Positions 39,976 through 47,990 are shown, numbered from the stretch's first letter. The stretch is 55,656 bases of DNA from a virus (IMGVR_UViG_3300037882_002905:1-55656), one strand, 5' to 3'. Numbers and translations: made by a program. Notes: a model not told the origin generated them from the letters alone.

Positions 39976-40236
39976 ATGATGTCCGCAGCCGCAAAATGTG
40001 AACCGATCATCAATGCCTACGCCGGGTTCAGCTATGACTCCAGTCGCAAGGTTGATCCTGCCAGACTGAATGAGGAACAAAATCGCATGTCGATTAAGAG
40101 CCAGAATTGGGTCTTCGCTGAGCTGAACTCCAGGTTCCATATTGAAATGATGGAGCACGTCTGGGTGAACAGAATTGCCGGGTACGAGGATACTTTCGCG
40201 CACCAGGACCTTTACTGTGTGTTCATGGGACTTTAA
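39976..40236 (+). CDS. Hypothetical protein (86 aa)
   Basis: The small protein has an aromatic-rich C-terminus (WVFAELNSRFHIEMMEHVWV). It is not recognised. It is the first gene after an AATTCAATTATCG element and is followed after 9 nt by the DUF6876-like gene. Confidence 0.6.
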   Translation: MMSAAAKCEPIINAYAGFSYDSSRKVDPARLNEEQNRMSIKSQNWVFAELNSRFHIEMMEHVWVNRIAGYEDTFAHQDLYCVFMGL

Positions 40237-40245
40237 GGAGTGGCA

Positions 40246-40668
40246 ATGAAAGACGGAAGAGATTTGATAAATGCGCTGGCTGGCTATACCGGCAGCGACG
40301 AGATTTACAGACACAGTTTGGTTGCCAGCTTCAACTACACAGAGGGCGTCCGTAAGTTCGCTATTGAGGCGGGCAATGGTGCCTACTGGCTGTTGGATAT
40401 TCTCGCCACAGAGCCTGTCATAACAAGGTTCGTGAGGCAAGAGGGGTTTGCTCTAGTTCTACTCAAGATAACTGGCAGCAAGGCTACATTAACCGTGGAT
40501 GATGGGAACGGCTCTGCGCCAGTCTTTACTCAGGAGATTAAGTACACCGATTGCCCGGAATGTCCTGTGAGCCGGTCGAACACTGCCGGTGCCTGGAAGT
40601 TCTACATTGAATCCACCTATGCAAGCGGCATGCCAATTCGGCTTTGCATGCTTCCGCAGGAGCGCTGA
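40246..40668 (+). CDS. DUF6876-like protein (140 aa)
   Basis: GYTGSDEIYRHSLVASFNYTEGVRKFA, GAYWLLDILAT, and VDDGNGSAPVFTQEIKYTDCP follow in the order of the DUF6876 family found in phages and mobile elements. Its function is unknown. AAGGAG precedes ATG 40246. The YTDCP replaces the family's more usual FTDFP. Confidence 0.7.
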   Translation: MKDGRDLINALAGYTGSDEIYRHSLVASFNYTEGVRKFAIEAGNGAYWLLDILATEPVITRFVRQEGFALVLLKITGSKATLTVDDGNGSAPVFTQEIKYTDCPECPVSRSNTAGAWKFYIESTYASGMPIRLCMLPQER

Positions 40669-40669
40669 T

Positions 40670-41032
40670 ATGAGTTTAGCTAACGCATTTGTAGGCTCAG
40701 ACGCTCGGTATAAGGCTCAGGTTATTGCAGCCACATGGGGCCATCTTGAAATGAAAACTAACACCCTCCAAAAAGGGTGGTTCGTTTTCTCAATTACCGC
40801 CTACAGCGGTCACCATGTAATTCTAGGTTCGGACTGGGGAGATGTGCCTGACTCTCCAGGTTTGTACGAGGCAATGGAAGATTACATTTTTAGGCACGGC
40901 AAACGTGGCGTTGTGATGCGCCTTGAGGGCCATATCCGCCGCTACAAGAACGGCGCTTACCGCATCGGCGGCAAGCGAAAGATTATGAAGATCAAGCCTA
41001 CAAAGGATCGCCGATATGAGCCTAATCACTGA
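40670..41032 (+). CDS. Hypothetical basic protein (120 aa)
   Basis: Start 40670 has AGGAG eight nt upstream and overlaps the preceding stop region. The C-terminus is strongly basic (HIRRYKNGAYRIGGKRKIMK), suggesting contact with nucleic acid. No domain is recognised. It overlaps the next gene by 17 nt. Confidence 0.6.
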   Translation: MSLANAFVGSDARYKAQVIAATWGHLEMKTNTLQKGWFVFSITAYSGHHVILGSDWGDVPDSPGLYEAMEDYIFRHGKRGVVMRLEGHIRRYKNGAYRIGGKRKIMKIKPTKDRRYEPNH

Positions 41033-41243
41033 CGCGACAGGGCTGAGAACTACGCAGGATGTTGGCTGGCATGGCTACTCCTGGCTCGACAAGTATGTCG
41101 CGGAGCAGGCGGCGTACTACGGAATGACGCCTGAGAAAAAAGCTGCGCTGTTCAATGGTGCTGCCGATTACGATGAACTGATTTTGGCTGGTGAGGTTGA
41201 AGAGCCAAGTGGTGCACAAAATGAACTGCAAACATTGCAATGA
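41016..41243 (+). CDS. Small acidic hypothetical protein (75 aa)
   Basis: A short acidic protein (YDELILAGEVEEPSGA). It overlaps genes on both sides. This is normal in this operon but lowers certainty. No domain is recognised. Confidence 0.55.
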   Translation: MSLITDATGLRTTQDVGWHGYSWLDKYVAEQAAYYGMTPEKKAALFNGAADYDELILAGEVEEPSGAQNELQTLQ

Positions 41244-41430
41244 GCCTATTGTGCTTTCGCCTAGTGCGAGCGAGCGCGCCGCGAAGTTGGGCGGAAGTCC
41301 TTCAGACTTTACAAAGCTGTTCGAATACCATGCCGACTGTACCTTGAAGCTCAGGCGGGACTCGGCATCGAGTCTCCTGAGCAGTGGTCGGGCATCGGTA
41401 CACCGCGCAAATGTGGGTGCGCCTACATGA
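41221..41430 (+). CDS. Small zinc-ribbon-like protein (69 aa)
   Basis: MNCKHCNEP at the N-terminus and HADCTLK later give C-x2-C and H-x2-C pairs, a plausible zinc site. It overlaps the previous gene by 23 nt and the next by 4 nt. Confidence 0.55.
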   Translation: MNCKHCNEPIVLSPSASERAAKLGGSPSDFTKLFEYHADCTLKLRRDSASSLLSSGRASVHRANVGAPT

Positions 41431-41675
41431 GCGCCATTGCTCCCAAGTTCGTTGTCGGCGATCAGGTCATCTACACCAATCCGCAGGGTGTGGTGTGGGG
41501 CAGCCGCACGATCACTGCCGTCGATACAACCAGTAAGCGAGCCGTGAAGTGGGGGCCTCACTATTACATTTCCCCGACGGACGCTCCGTGGTACGCGGTG
41601 GCAGAAAGCTGTCTCGACTTCCCGGAACTGGATACGGCTGAACTGGTTGAAAACAAAGAGGCGAAATCATGGTGA
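41427..41675 (+). CDS. Hypothetical SH3-like protein (82 aa)
   Basis: FVVGDQVIYTNPQGVVWGSRTITAV has the look of a small beta-barrel domain, followed by an acidic tail. ATGA coupling to the preceding gene. The role is unknown. Confidence 0.6.
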   Translation: MSAIAPKFVVGDQVIYTNPQGVVWGSRTITAVDTTSKRAVKWGPHYYISPTDAPWYAVAESCLDFPELDTAELVENKEAKSW

Positions 41676-41815
41676 CCTGGAATCAACACTACAGGCGCTG
41701 GCAATGTGTGGGCTGCTTCTGCCTTATGTCAAACAACGGAAAGCACTGCCTTAATCGCCGCTGTTTTAAGTACACATCAGCAGGCCCATTCGGACAAACT
41801 GGAACCACGGAATGA
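41669..41815 (+). CDS. Cys-rich small protein (48 aa)
   Basis: WQCVGCFCLMSNNGKHCLNRRC supplies five Cys and one His within 22 residues, a probable zinc-ribbon or knuckle. It starts inside the end of the preceding gene and couples by ATGA to the next. Confidence 0.6.
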   Translation: MVTWNQHYRRWQCVGCFCLMSNNGKHCLNRRCFKYTSAGPFGQTGTTE

Positions 41816-42066
41816 ACTCCAAGAAAAGAAACAAAAACAGGCAAAACGCGCGTGAGCTGAACAGCTTAGTGCGGAAGCGCGTGTTGATGCAGCACACGTG
41901 CGAGAACTGCGGAGAGCCTGGAGGTCACTGAATCATGACGCGCGGAGCGTCTCTGCAAGCATTGCTCTCAGGAGTGGATGATCAAGAAGGATTCTGGACG
42001 TGTTTGAAGCCTCATGATGCAGCCAAAGATGGCATAAGCACGCCTAAAACAGTCAGTCATCATTGA
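41812..42066 (+). pseudogene. Zinc-knuckle protein gene interrupted by in-frame TGA
   Basis: The first 39 codons encode a basic region and the knuckle CENCGEPGGH, then TGA at 41929-41931. The same frame continues with IMTRGASLQ and GFWTCLKPHD to 42066 (84 codons in all). In comparable phage proteins the CxxCGxPG(G)H box is usually followed by an aromatic residue and, later, GF-x-C, so the TGA seems to replace a Trp codon (TGG). It may be a nonsense mutation, a sequencing error or read-through. The downstream part could also start at ATG 41935. Confidence 0.55.
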
Positions 42067-42078
42067 CATATCGAAACA
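42055..42078 (+). promoter_or_regulatory. Operator fused to a TATCGAAACA element
   Basis: AGTCA-TCAT-TGACA (42055-42068) runs directly into CATATCGAAACACAAGG, so the palindrome and the second conserved element share bases. The next ATG (42092) follows at 23 nt from TATCG. This is the only place where both signals merge. Confidence 0.55.
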
Positions 42079-42091
42079 CAAGGTGAAGCAA

Positions 42092-42421
42092 ATGAGATTC
42101 CACACAGGTAGAAATTGGGCCGTCAATACAGACGGCACGAGCCTACAGGGCTACATCCAAGCAACACGCACTGGTCTGATGAAAGCCTTCGGTGCTCCGG
42201 ATATGGTTGATCTTGACAAGTCCAGCACTTACTGGAGTGTCCAGTTTGCCAACGGTACTGTCGCGACGATCTACGATTACTTCGGCAACGGCGCCAAGCC
42301 TGTACAACCAGCCCATGACGAAGTGATCAGTTGGCACATTGGAGGGCGCAACCGTGACGCCGACATGCTTGTTCACGAGGCGTTCCGGGCTGCCAATGAT
42401 CTGAAGGCTCGCGCAGCATGA
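42092..42421 (+). CDS. Conserved-type phage protein (109 aa)
   Basis: TSLQGYIQATRTGLMKAFGAP, ANGTVATIYDYFGNG and ISWHIGGRNRDADMLV make up a pattern seen in phage proteins of unknown function. GTG 42083 is an alternative start; AAGGTGA favours 42092. It overlaps the next gene as ATGA. Confidence 0.65.
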   Translation: MRFHTGRNWAVNTDGTSLQGYIQATRTGLMKAFGAPDMVDLDKSSTYWSVQFANGTVATIYDYFGNGAKPVQPAHDEVISWHIGGRNRDADMLVHEAFRAANDLKARAA

Positions 42422-43167
42422 AGATCATCCGTTACTTTTTGTGCCGAGAGTGGCATGAAGTTGGAGTGATGGGCTTCACCCCACTTTGGATTCCCAAGTC
42501 TTGCGGATTCGATCCGAGCGAGGCGCGCGGGATGATGCACGACATGCTAGAACATAGGCTTAGCGACCGTGGAAAGTTCCATGAAGAGGTAATGGCGTTC
42601 GGGAGAATCATCGCCTTGCGGGCCATGCCTGGGTTTGGCTTTGACAGGGGAGGATACCGTCCCGATAAGGTACTAGGTATGGAGCTTGCTGGCATTTTTG
42701 CTCGCGGGTTTGAGAACAGCGGCGAACCTCCAACAATAGAGCGGGCGCCTGAAACGGGCTTCGCTGAAAACTACGCCGAAAACTTCATTGAGGAGATGGT
42801 CAAAAGCTTCAAGCAGTCCATTGCATCGGAGCTGCAAGATCGTTTTGACGAAAGTGTTCCGCTGCCAGGCGCAAGTTTGTACAGAAGCCTTGCTTCCTGG
42901 CTACGCATTGGGTACATCGACGCCATTCGGCGCTACGGGCAGCTGGACCACGGATGCTATGACGTTGGCTATGCGGGTCATCTTTGGGCGGAAGAAAACG
43001 CCAAGCGTATTTCCAGGCTCGTTGAAGAGGCTGATGGCTCTGTGATGCGCCTGTGTTTTGACACCAAGAGTCTGCGAATACAGGAAACGCTGATCGAACC
43101 TGATCGTGAGTACGGGCGTCTGCCGACATGGCTCAGAGCCCGTGTCCACTGGTGGCACATGGCATGA
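42418..43167 (+). CDS. Hypothetical protein (249 aa)
   Basis: The product is not recognised. It contains a helical centre (GFAENYAENFIEEMVKSFKQ) and several conserved-looking aromatic pairs, and ends in RARVHWWHMA. No membrane segment. It is one of the larger unknowns in this half. Confidence 0.65.
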   Translation: MKIIRYFLCREWHEVGVMGFTPLWIPKSCGFDPSEARGMMHDMLEHRLSDRGKFHEEVMAFGRIIALRAMPGFGFDRGGYRPDKVLGMELAGIFARGFENSGEPPTIERAPETGFAENYAENFIEEMVKSFKQSIASELQDRFDESVPLPGASLYRSLASWLRIGYIDAIRRYGQLDHGCYDVGYAGHLWAEENAKRISRLVEEADGSVMRLCFDTKSLRIQETLIEPDREYGRLPTWLRARVHWWHMA

Positions 43168-43190
43168 TTTTTTTCAAAAGGAAGTTAGAT

Positions 43191-43481
43191 ATGAAAATGA
43201 CAATCGCGGCATTGGTATTGTTGGCATTGACTGGCTGCGCCTCGCTTAAAGAGCCATGCTCTGAGCAAAGCGCAAGGCTGCAAGCGAAGAACGCCTCACT
43301 GATTGAGCGCAAGAAGGTGGTTGAGTCCTACCTTGAGGATTACCGAAAAATCCCGTCCTGGCAAACTTCGCTGGTGACGCCTCGCGAACTTCAGTATGTC
43401 TACGTGGACGGCTACAACCGGAGCTTTGATGAGTTCGTCAAGGAAGTTGCGGAGCACAACGCACGTTGCGTCCGCAACTGA
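43191..43481 (+). CDS. Predicted lipoprotein (96 aa)
   Basis: A short signal peptide (MKMTIAALVLLALTGCAS) with lipobox LTGC is followed by a charged helix (QAKNASLIERKKVVESYLED) typical of periplasmic coiled-coil lipoproteins such as spanins. A possible o-spanin role fits its size but no partner is next to it. AAAAGGAAG precedes the ATG. Confidence 0.7.
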   Translation: MKMTIAALVLLALTGCASLKEPCSEQSARLQAKNASLIERKKVVESYLEDYRKIPSWQTSLVTPRELQYVYVDGYNRSFDEFVKEVAEHNARCVRN

Positions 43482-43500
43482 CACTCGGCTGTGTTTTGTC

Positions 43501-43550
43501 TTCACGCTCTGTCCTTAAGCAGGGCGTGAAACTACATCTATCGAAACAGC
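43501..43550 (+). promoter_or_regulatory. Hairpin plus CATCTATCGAAACA element
   Basis: TTCACGC-t-CTG / CAG-g-GCGTGAA (43501-43530) forms a strong hairpin, followed by ACTACATCTATCGAAACAGC. TATCG is 27 nt before ATG 43566. The hairpin could end the upstream transcript. Confidence 0.6.
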
Positions 43551-43565
43551 AACCGAAAGCGGTAA

Positions 43566-43835
43566 ATGTCCTACAACTTCAATGTCCAGCTGGCTCAGCA
43601 GGGCTTCAAGATCGAGGTGGATACGGCGGCCAATTACGGATGCTGGCAATTCCCGGATGGCTCCGAAGGCGGTGGCTTGTGGTTTGAGGTCTCTGAGACC
43701 AGCACTCCGGGAGACGCCGGTCGTGTCCTGACGCTTAGCGACTACGACGGAGTCTTCCAGCTTCCAAAGGCTGTGATCGCCGCATTGCTTGACTCAATAG
43801 GGCAGTTGTTCATTGTGGATGAGGATTTCAAATGA
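43566..43835 (+). CDS. Hypothetical protein (89 aa)
   Basis: A small beta-rich acidic protein (LWFEVSETSTPGDAGRVLTLSD). GGTAA lies before the ATG. It overlaps the next gene as ATGA. It is not recognised. Confidence 0.65.
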   Translation: MSYNFNVQLAQQGFKIEVDTAANYGCWQFPDGSEGGGLWFEVSETSTPGDAGRVLTLSDYDGVFQLPKAVIAALLDSIGQLFIVDEDFK

Positions 43836-44056
43836 GTTTAGCCGCAGCACACCCAGACTTCCAAGCCAAGATTCGTGCCATCGCTGCCGTTGGCCGCTGC
43901 ATGACCGAGGCTGAGGTCTATGTGCTTTGGCGCGACTATTCGCGCAAATGCACAGATCAGTCGGCAGTCCTGACTGAGTTTGTCGAGTGGTATCACATCC
44001 GACTGGGTGCCACTAAAACTGCGCTTCTCAGCGCAATAGGAGAGCTTCATGGTTGA
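43832..44056 (+). CDS. Hypothetical protein (74 aa)
   Basis: A short helical protein (MTEAEVYVLWRDYSRKCTDQ). It starts in ATGA and overlaps the next gene by 8 nt. No recognised domain. Confidence 0.6.
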   Translation: MSLAAAHPDFQAKIRAIAAVGRCMTEAEVYVLWRDYSRKCTDQSAVLTEFVEWYHIRLGATKTALLSAIGELHG

Positions 44057-44363
44057 AGAACAAGAAGACGAGGCGGCCGAGATCACCCACGAGCAATACG
44101 AGGACATGGAGAAGGCACTTTCCGGTCAACGTATTGCTTTTTTTTGGACGCCTTCAACGGTACTGCTTCACAGAGCCGGTAAATCAAGAATGTTGGACAT
44201 GCTCATTGAACAGTTCGCGCTTCAGGCTGAAGCGCATGCTCAGGTGATGGAAAGCAAGACGCATCGGATCACTATCGATGAACTCACCCCTTCTGTGGCG
44301 CGAGTGGACAAGCATGAGGCACAGTGGAAGCGAGAGATGCGAAACGTCCGAAGGCGCCGCTGA
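44049..44363 (+). CDS. Hypothetical protein (104 aa)
   Basis: An acidic N-terminus (EEQEDEAAE) and a basic C-terminus (KREMRNVRRRR) flank a helical middle with a TPSTVLLHRAGKS segment that is not a P-loop. The role is unknown. Confidence 0.6.
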   Translation: MVEEQEDEAAEITHEQYEDMEKALSGQRIAFFWTPSTVLLHRAGKSRMLDMLIEQFALQAEAHAQVMESKTHRITIDELTPSVARVDKHEAQWKREMRNVRRRR

Positions 44364-44384
44364 TGCTGCCGACAACTGAGCTTG

Positions 44385-44404
44385 AAAATTCAATTATCGA
44401 AACA
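44385..44404 (+). promoter_or_regulatory. AATTCAATTATCGAAACA element
   Basis: AAAATTCAATTATCGAAACA lies 28 nt (from TATCG) before ATG 44423. The 45 nt around it nearly repeat the leader at 28936-28985, including CCGACAACTGAGC upstream. Confidence 0.6.
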
Positions 44405-44422
44405 ACAGCAGAGGTTCACCAA

Positions 44423-44545
44423 ATGCCAATCACGATCATCCGCCAAGCAAACATGAGCCTAGAGGGCAAAGTCCAGTTCGAAGTCGAGCAGGGCGGTGTC
44501 CGTAGCATCATGACCATTCGGCAAATCATTCAGGTGATGCGATGA
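44423..44545 (+). CDS. Small hypothetical protein (40 aa)
   Basis: A short beta-rich peptide (MPITIIRQANMSLEGKVQFEV) behind a good promoter-like element and coupled by ATGA to the DUF5983-like gene. Its place supports it more than its sequence does. Confidence 0.55.
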   Translation: MPITIIRQANMSLEGKVQFEVEQGGVRSIMTIRQIIQVMR

Positions 44546-44886
44546 ACGCCGCAATTCTTTCTGATCGCCAATACACGATCAAGACGCTGGTTCTGTCCAC
44601 CGGACATTATTCAGCCAAGACAGACCAAGCAATTTTTACGCCAAACGGACTTGCCGGGCCTGCCATCTATCTGAGTATCGAAAAGCTCACCCACGGTTGG
44701 CAAGTCCTTATACCTGAAGACCTGTCAATCTTCGAGCACCAGCAGCGCCTTCTTGTTAAACAAGGACACGGCGCTCTTGCGGGCATTATGCGGCTCGCTC
44801 GTGATCTGAAATACGACATCCTGAAGTTCGACCCGGATGGGCCGTACCTTCCAGAGAGTTACGGCTACCGAACCTTCGCATGGTGA
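44542..44886 (+). CDS. DUF5983-like protein (114 aa)
   Basis: LVLSTGHYSAKTDQAIF, a central GWQVLIPED, and IMRLARDLKYDILKFDPDGPYLP match the layout of DUF5983, a small family in phages and mobile elements with no known function. Identification is by pattern only. Confidence 0.6.
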   Translation: MNAAILSDRQYTIKTLVLSTGHYSAKTDQAIFTPNGLAGPAIYLSIEKLTHGWQVLIPEDLSIFEHQQRLLVKQGHGALAGIMRLARDLKYDILKFDPDGPYLPESYGYRTFAW

Positions 44887-44891
44887 TCCAA

Positions 44892-45260
44892 ATGATCAAA
44901 GTCACAATCCAAAATCCTGAGCGCCCTGAGAAGGTTCATGTCATTCCGATGAAAGACATCAACAACGCCATGTGTGCTGTGATGAGCCTCAGCCTGGCAT
45001 TCGACGACGCCGGCCTCGCCAATCGAGCGCGGCCGCTGGTTTGGTTCGACACCAACGAAATCGGCTATGTGGGCCAGACTCCCAACGGAATTTGGTGCGA
45101 GTACACCAAGCTCATGGATGGCCGGCGCGTTCCGGGCGTCAGGCGCTACAGCGTGTCCGACTTGACAAATCAACCTGTGGTTGCGGGCCGACTCGCTGCC
45201 GACGAGGTCAATTCGCTGCCTAGCTGGGTTTGGACATGGGCCGCGCTGGTTGGACTGTGA
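44892..45260 (+). CDS. Hypothetical protein (122 aa)
   Basis: ATG 44892 has GGTGA upstream; ATG 44880 in the same frame overlaps the previous stop and is possible. Aromatic and beta-rich (WFDTNEIGYVGQTPNGIW). It is not recognised. Confidence 0.6.
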   Translation: MIKVTIQNPERPEKVHVIPMKDINNAMCAVMSLSLAFDDAGLANRARPLVWFDTNEIGYVGQTPNGIWCEYTKLMDGRRVPGVRRYSVSDLTNQPVVAGRLAADEVNSLPSWVWTWAALVGL

Positions 45261-45268
45261 TTGAAGCG

Positions 45269-45313
45269 AGGTCGCTGTCCTGAAGCTGACCTGCACAATT
45301 CAATTATCGAAAC
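45269..45313 (+). promoter_or_regulatory. Hairpin plus AATTCAATTATCGAAACA element
   Basis: AGGTC-GCT / AGC-T-GACCT makes a hairpin, followed by CACAATTCAATTATCGAAACAA, with TATCG 28 nt before ATG 45333. This copy is close to the consensus. Confidence 0.6.
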
Positions 45314-45332
45314 AACGAACGAGGGCGACGAA

Positions 45333-45626
45333 ATGTCCAAAACCATCACAGTTGATCTGCCTGCTACGGTCCTGAATATCGAAATGATCAGAAATCCGTT
45401 CCTAGGTGACATGCTGTGCGTCACGCTCGCCAATGGGCGCCAGGTGGTGATCGATGCTATGCAGATGACGCCTGAGCACGAGTGCCAAGTTGCCGTGTGG
45501 GATAACTTCGACGCGGTCCAAGAAGGTCCGAACATGGTTGCATGGATCGGCTTCAATGGTTACAAGAAGACCGACACGGTTGCCAAGGTCTGCAACGCAG
45601 CCAACGCGCTCGCGTCAGTCGCCTGA
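45333..45626 (+). CDS. Hypothetical protein (97 aa)
   Basis: A small beta-rich protein (ITVDLPATVLNIEMIRNPF) behind a promoter-like element with GAGGG at the ribosome-binding site. It is not recognised. Its end overlaps the hairpin of the next element. Confidence 0.6.
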   Translation: MSKTITVDLPATVLNIEMIRNPFLGDMLCVTLANGRQVVIDAMQMTPEHECQVAVWDNFDAVQEGPNMVAWIGFNGYKKTDTVAKVCNAANALASVA

Positions 45627-45658
45627 ACCTGACCGTCACAATTGAAATATCGAAACAC
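45614..45658 (+). promoter_or_regulatory. Hairpin plus AATTGAAATATCGAAACA element
   Basis: GTCAG/CTGAC (45614-45633) and then CACAATTGAAATATCGAAACAC, with TATCG 25 nt before ATG 45673. Confidence 0.55.
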
Positions 45659-45672
45659 GAAAGGTATTCCAG

Positions 45673-45915
45673 ATGATCACAGAAGCCAGAATTGAAGAAC
45701 TCAAAGCCTTGGGGTACACAGTCGAAGACATGGGCGCCGAGCATGGGGAAGAGTTTGCGGGCCTGTATCGCTGGTTCCATGATCGCTCAGGTCACTTTCA
45801 AGACTCTGAGCCATCTTTCTCAAATCCAAGCGCATGGGAGAGTGCAGACCGACATGCTGCCATTTGCCTAGAAGAACCAACATATGCTCCGGACCTGCCA
45901 GCAATCGCCAGTTAG
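45673..45915 (+). CDS. Hypothetical protein (80 aa)
   Basis: An acidic protein whose N-terminus (ITEARIEELKALGYTVEDMG) forms a helix followed by an aromatic segment (YRWFHDRSG). AAAGG precedes the ATG. It is the last gene before the large non-coding region. Confidence 0.6.
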   Translation: MITEARIEELKALGYTVEDMGAEHGEEFAGLYRWFHDRSGHFQDSEPSFSNPSAWESADRHAAICLEEPTYAPDLPAIAS

Positions 45916-46095
45916 AAAAGGGGGAACGCCATGAAGTAATAACAGTCCACTCGCGACAGGCTCGCGAGTAGAGCGCCTCGTAGGACTCACAAGAGAATCA
46001 GGCTTAGAGAACCTGGCTCCGATGTACGACAGAAAACAAGGCGCTCTACTCACGGTTGCTTCATCCTAGGTCTGGTGCTGTAAGGCCCAGCCTTT

Positions 46096-46134
46096 CAAGC
46101 CGTTCTGTAGCAATGCAGTTCGGCTTGTCTTTTT
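46096..46134 (+). terminator. Rho-independent terminator
   Basis: CAAGCCG/CGGCTTG with an inner CTG/CAG pairing is followed by TCTTTTTG. It ends transcription from the small-gene operons upstream. Confidence 0.85.
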
Positions 46135-47383
46135 GCGCTCACGTAAGCCGAGGATCACCATTTTTAAGGCTCGTTCGCTCTGTGGTAAAAAAAGCCTTAT
46201 AAATCAACGACTTACGGCACTTTACCGCCGCCTAAGTGCTGGTATAAGCGATCAAATATCCGATTAGCGAGCATTTCCGCTCAAATCCAGACTTAGACAG
46301 CATCATCGGCTCTTTAAGAAGCGCAAAAGTGGTGCTGCCGAGCGAGTCCAGAGTGTAGGGCTTACGCAGGGATGTCTAGTTCAAGCGGAGCAGCTGCCGA
46401 GCCCGAGGCAGCCCTCCCTAAGCTTCGGAGACATACAACCTAAACACCAGTTTTCAGCGAAGGGCAATTGCTTAGAGTCCAACCTGAAAAGCTAATCGAG
46501 AGCAGAGGTCCGGGCTAAAAGTAATACAGCAGAAACCAGACCCAAGCAATGCAGCCCAACCCAAACTAGGCACGATCGAACCCAAAATCAACCCAACCCG
46601 GAGTCAGGCAGACTCAGGCTCAAAATCACCAATTCCCCAATGGCGCATACGGCTGAAGAGCATGATTAACTAGGCTCAGAAAACGTAGGCAGAAAAGAAC
46701 AAACCGAGGCTCAATCCCACCAGCAAGAACCAGGACATCCCGGCATCAGGAGACAACAACGATACATTCAATACATCGGATACATGCCGGTAGAAGAAAG
46801 GCTCTGAATAGTCGATAGAGCATAGGAATGATCAGTTCCTACCTATAGAAGCCTGTACTTTAGACATAGGAGTAAGACTCTCTAGGTGTAGGAACAACAC
46901 TCGCTAGGTATAAGGAAAGAATAAAGTTGGCGGCCTTCCATTTTTTAAGAACGAAGCGCTTTCCTTAAATGTGCAGAATATCCTTATGAATCAACGATGT
47001 GTGCCATTTCTATGGGCCTAAAAGTACGCTTAAACCAGCGGTTTCGGCGCTCTTACGCAGCTCCTAGGCTCTGTTTGCCCTATAAGCGTCCGAGTAATCT
47101 CCTATAAGCAGTCCCTATAAGAACGCTTATAGGTGCAGGGCTAAATTCGGCTTACCCCCTACAGAAACCATGCCTAAAAACAGCTTATAGGGTGAAAACA
47201 GCTTATACAAGGGTCCGATCGGATCAAGCTCAGTTGGGCAGGTGCAGCCTAGGCTCTGGGGTTTTGATATACGGCTAGGGAGCATGACTAGACTCGGCAG
47301 CCCTTTCTGCGCGCGCTCTCAGGCGTCTGCATCCTCGGACTCGTTGCCCTCAAGTCCCGGGTGTCCTGAAGGTGGGTGCGACA

Positions 47384-47406
47384 CTTGAATTCTCGAACAA
47401 CGAAAG
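47384..47406 (+). promoter_or_regulatory. TTGAATTCTCGAACA element
   Basis: CTTGAATTCTCGAACAACGAAAG is a divergent copy of the AATTCAATTATCGAAACA element, 22 nt before ATG 47413. A GTGTC/GACAC hairpin (47361-47384) lies just upstream. Confidence 0.5.
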
Positions 47407-47412
47407 CAAGCC

Positions 47413-47670
47413 ATGAAAGTTAGACTGAGCCTGAAGTTTGATCCGCACTCCTTTGAGCCAGCGGTCGTGACAGCCCTTGACGGAATCAGGCCCATCATGA
47501 CCATTACCATTGACCTGTGGTCGGGCGCTGATCACCGAGGGCACAAGATCACCTCCGAAGCCGACCGATGCCTAGATCACACTGATCAAGCCAAGGTGAT
47601 CCTGGCCGCGACGACTTTGGTTCAGTCGGTGCTCACGGGCCAAGATGCCCTGAGTGTTCTTTGCCTATAA
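47413..47670 (+). CDS. Hypothetical protein (85 aa)
   Basis: A lone small gene inside the repeat-rich region, preceded by a promoter-like element. It is beta-rich at first (VRLSLKFDPHSFEPAVV), then helical. Its last codons contain a CCTATAAG motif. Not recognised. Confidence 0.6.
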   Translation: MKVRLSLKFDPHSFEPAVVTALDGIRPIMTITIDLWSGADHRGHKITSEADRCLDHTDQAKVILAATTLVQSVLTGQDALSVLCL

Positions 47671-47990
47671 GGGATTTTCACATACGGCTCGGGGCCTTGA
47701 TCTTCTAGGATTTCCCCGCTGCCCATGAGGCTCGGCATCTGCTATATGCATATAGCGCACAGCTCGGACCTGGGCTGGACGGATTTCTTGATCCTAGGCT
47801 GTGTGGCGGACCAGTTTCTGCATTTCAAGCTCAAGAGTCAGGCTCATCTGTGCTCAGGCTCAATCTAGGCTCATGCCAGAAGACCCGGAGTCTGGGTGTG
47901 CGCAGCAGCCGATGGACACATTTGGGTGGGTGAGGGCAGCCGACACCGTGGTCTGACAGTAGAGACTTCAACAAACGAAAGAGGTCTTAT
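47671..47990. repeat. Non-coding stretch with repeat copy and leader element
   Basis: This 320-nt gap contains a TACGGCTCGGGGCCTTGATC repeat (47683-47702), a GCATATAGC palindrome-like word and several AGGCTCA words (47845-47870). At its end lies AGAGACTTCAACAAACGAAAG, a distant form of the leader element, before ATG 47991. No gene is seen. Confidence 0.5.

Larger units (their letters stand above)
45916..47412. repeat. Large non-coding, repeat-rich region (candidate origin/control region)
   Basis: About 1.5 kb without a credible gene on either strand. After a terminator it holds an 11-bp inverted repeat with one mismatch, TTTTTAAGGCT (46161-46171) / AGCCTTATAAA (46193-46203). CCTTATRAATCAACGA occurs twice (46196 and 46969). 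CTTATAGG motifs in both orientations cluster at 47079-47191. Two copies of a TACGGCT...GCATGA...CTAG repeat lie at 46646-46680 and 47266-47298, and AGGCTCA words recur. A tRNA search by eye was negative. Function unknown; a replication origin or a packaging signal is possible. Confidence 0.6.

Noticed and set aside
45916-47412. tRNA genes in the large non-coding region
   Set aside because: I searched for T-arm words and acceptor stems by eye and found no complete cloverleaf; a covariance-model search would settle it.
47319-47510. Minus-strand ORFs opposite the gene at 47413
   Set aside because: They lack a ribosome-binding site and are antisense to a better-supported gene with a leader element.
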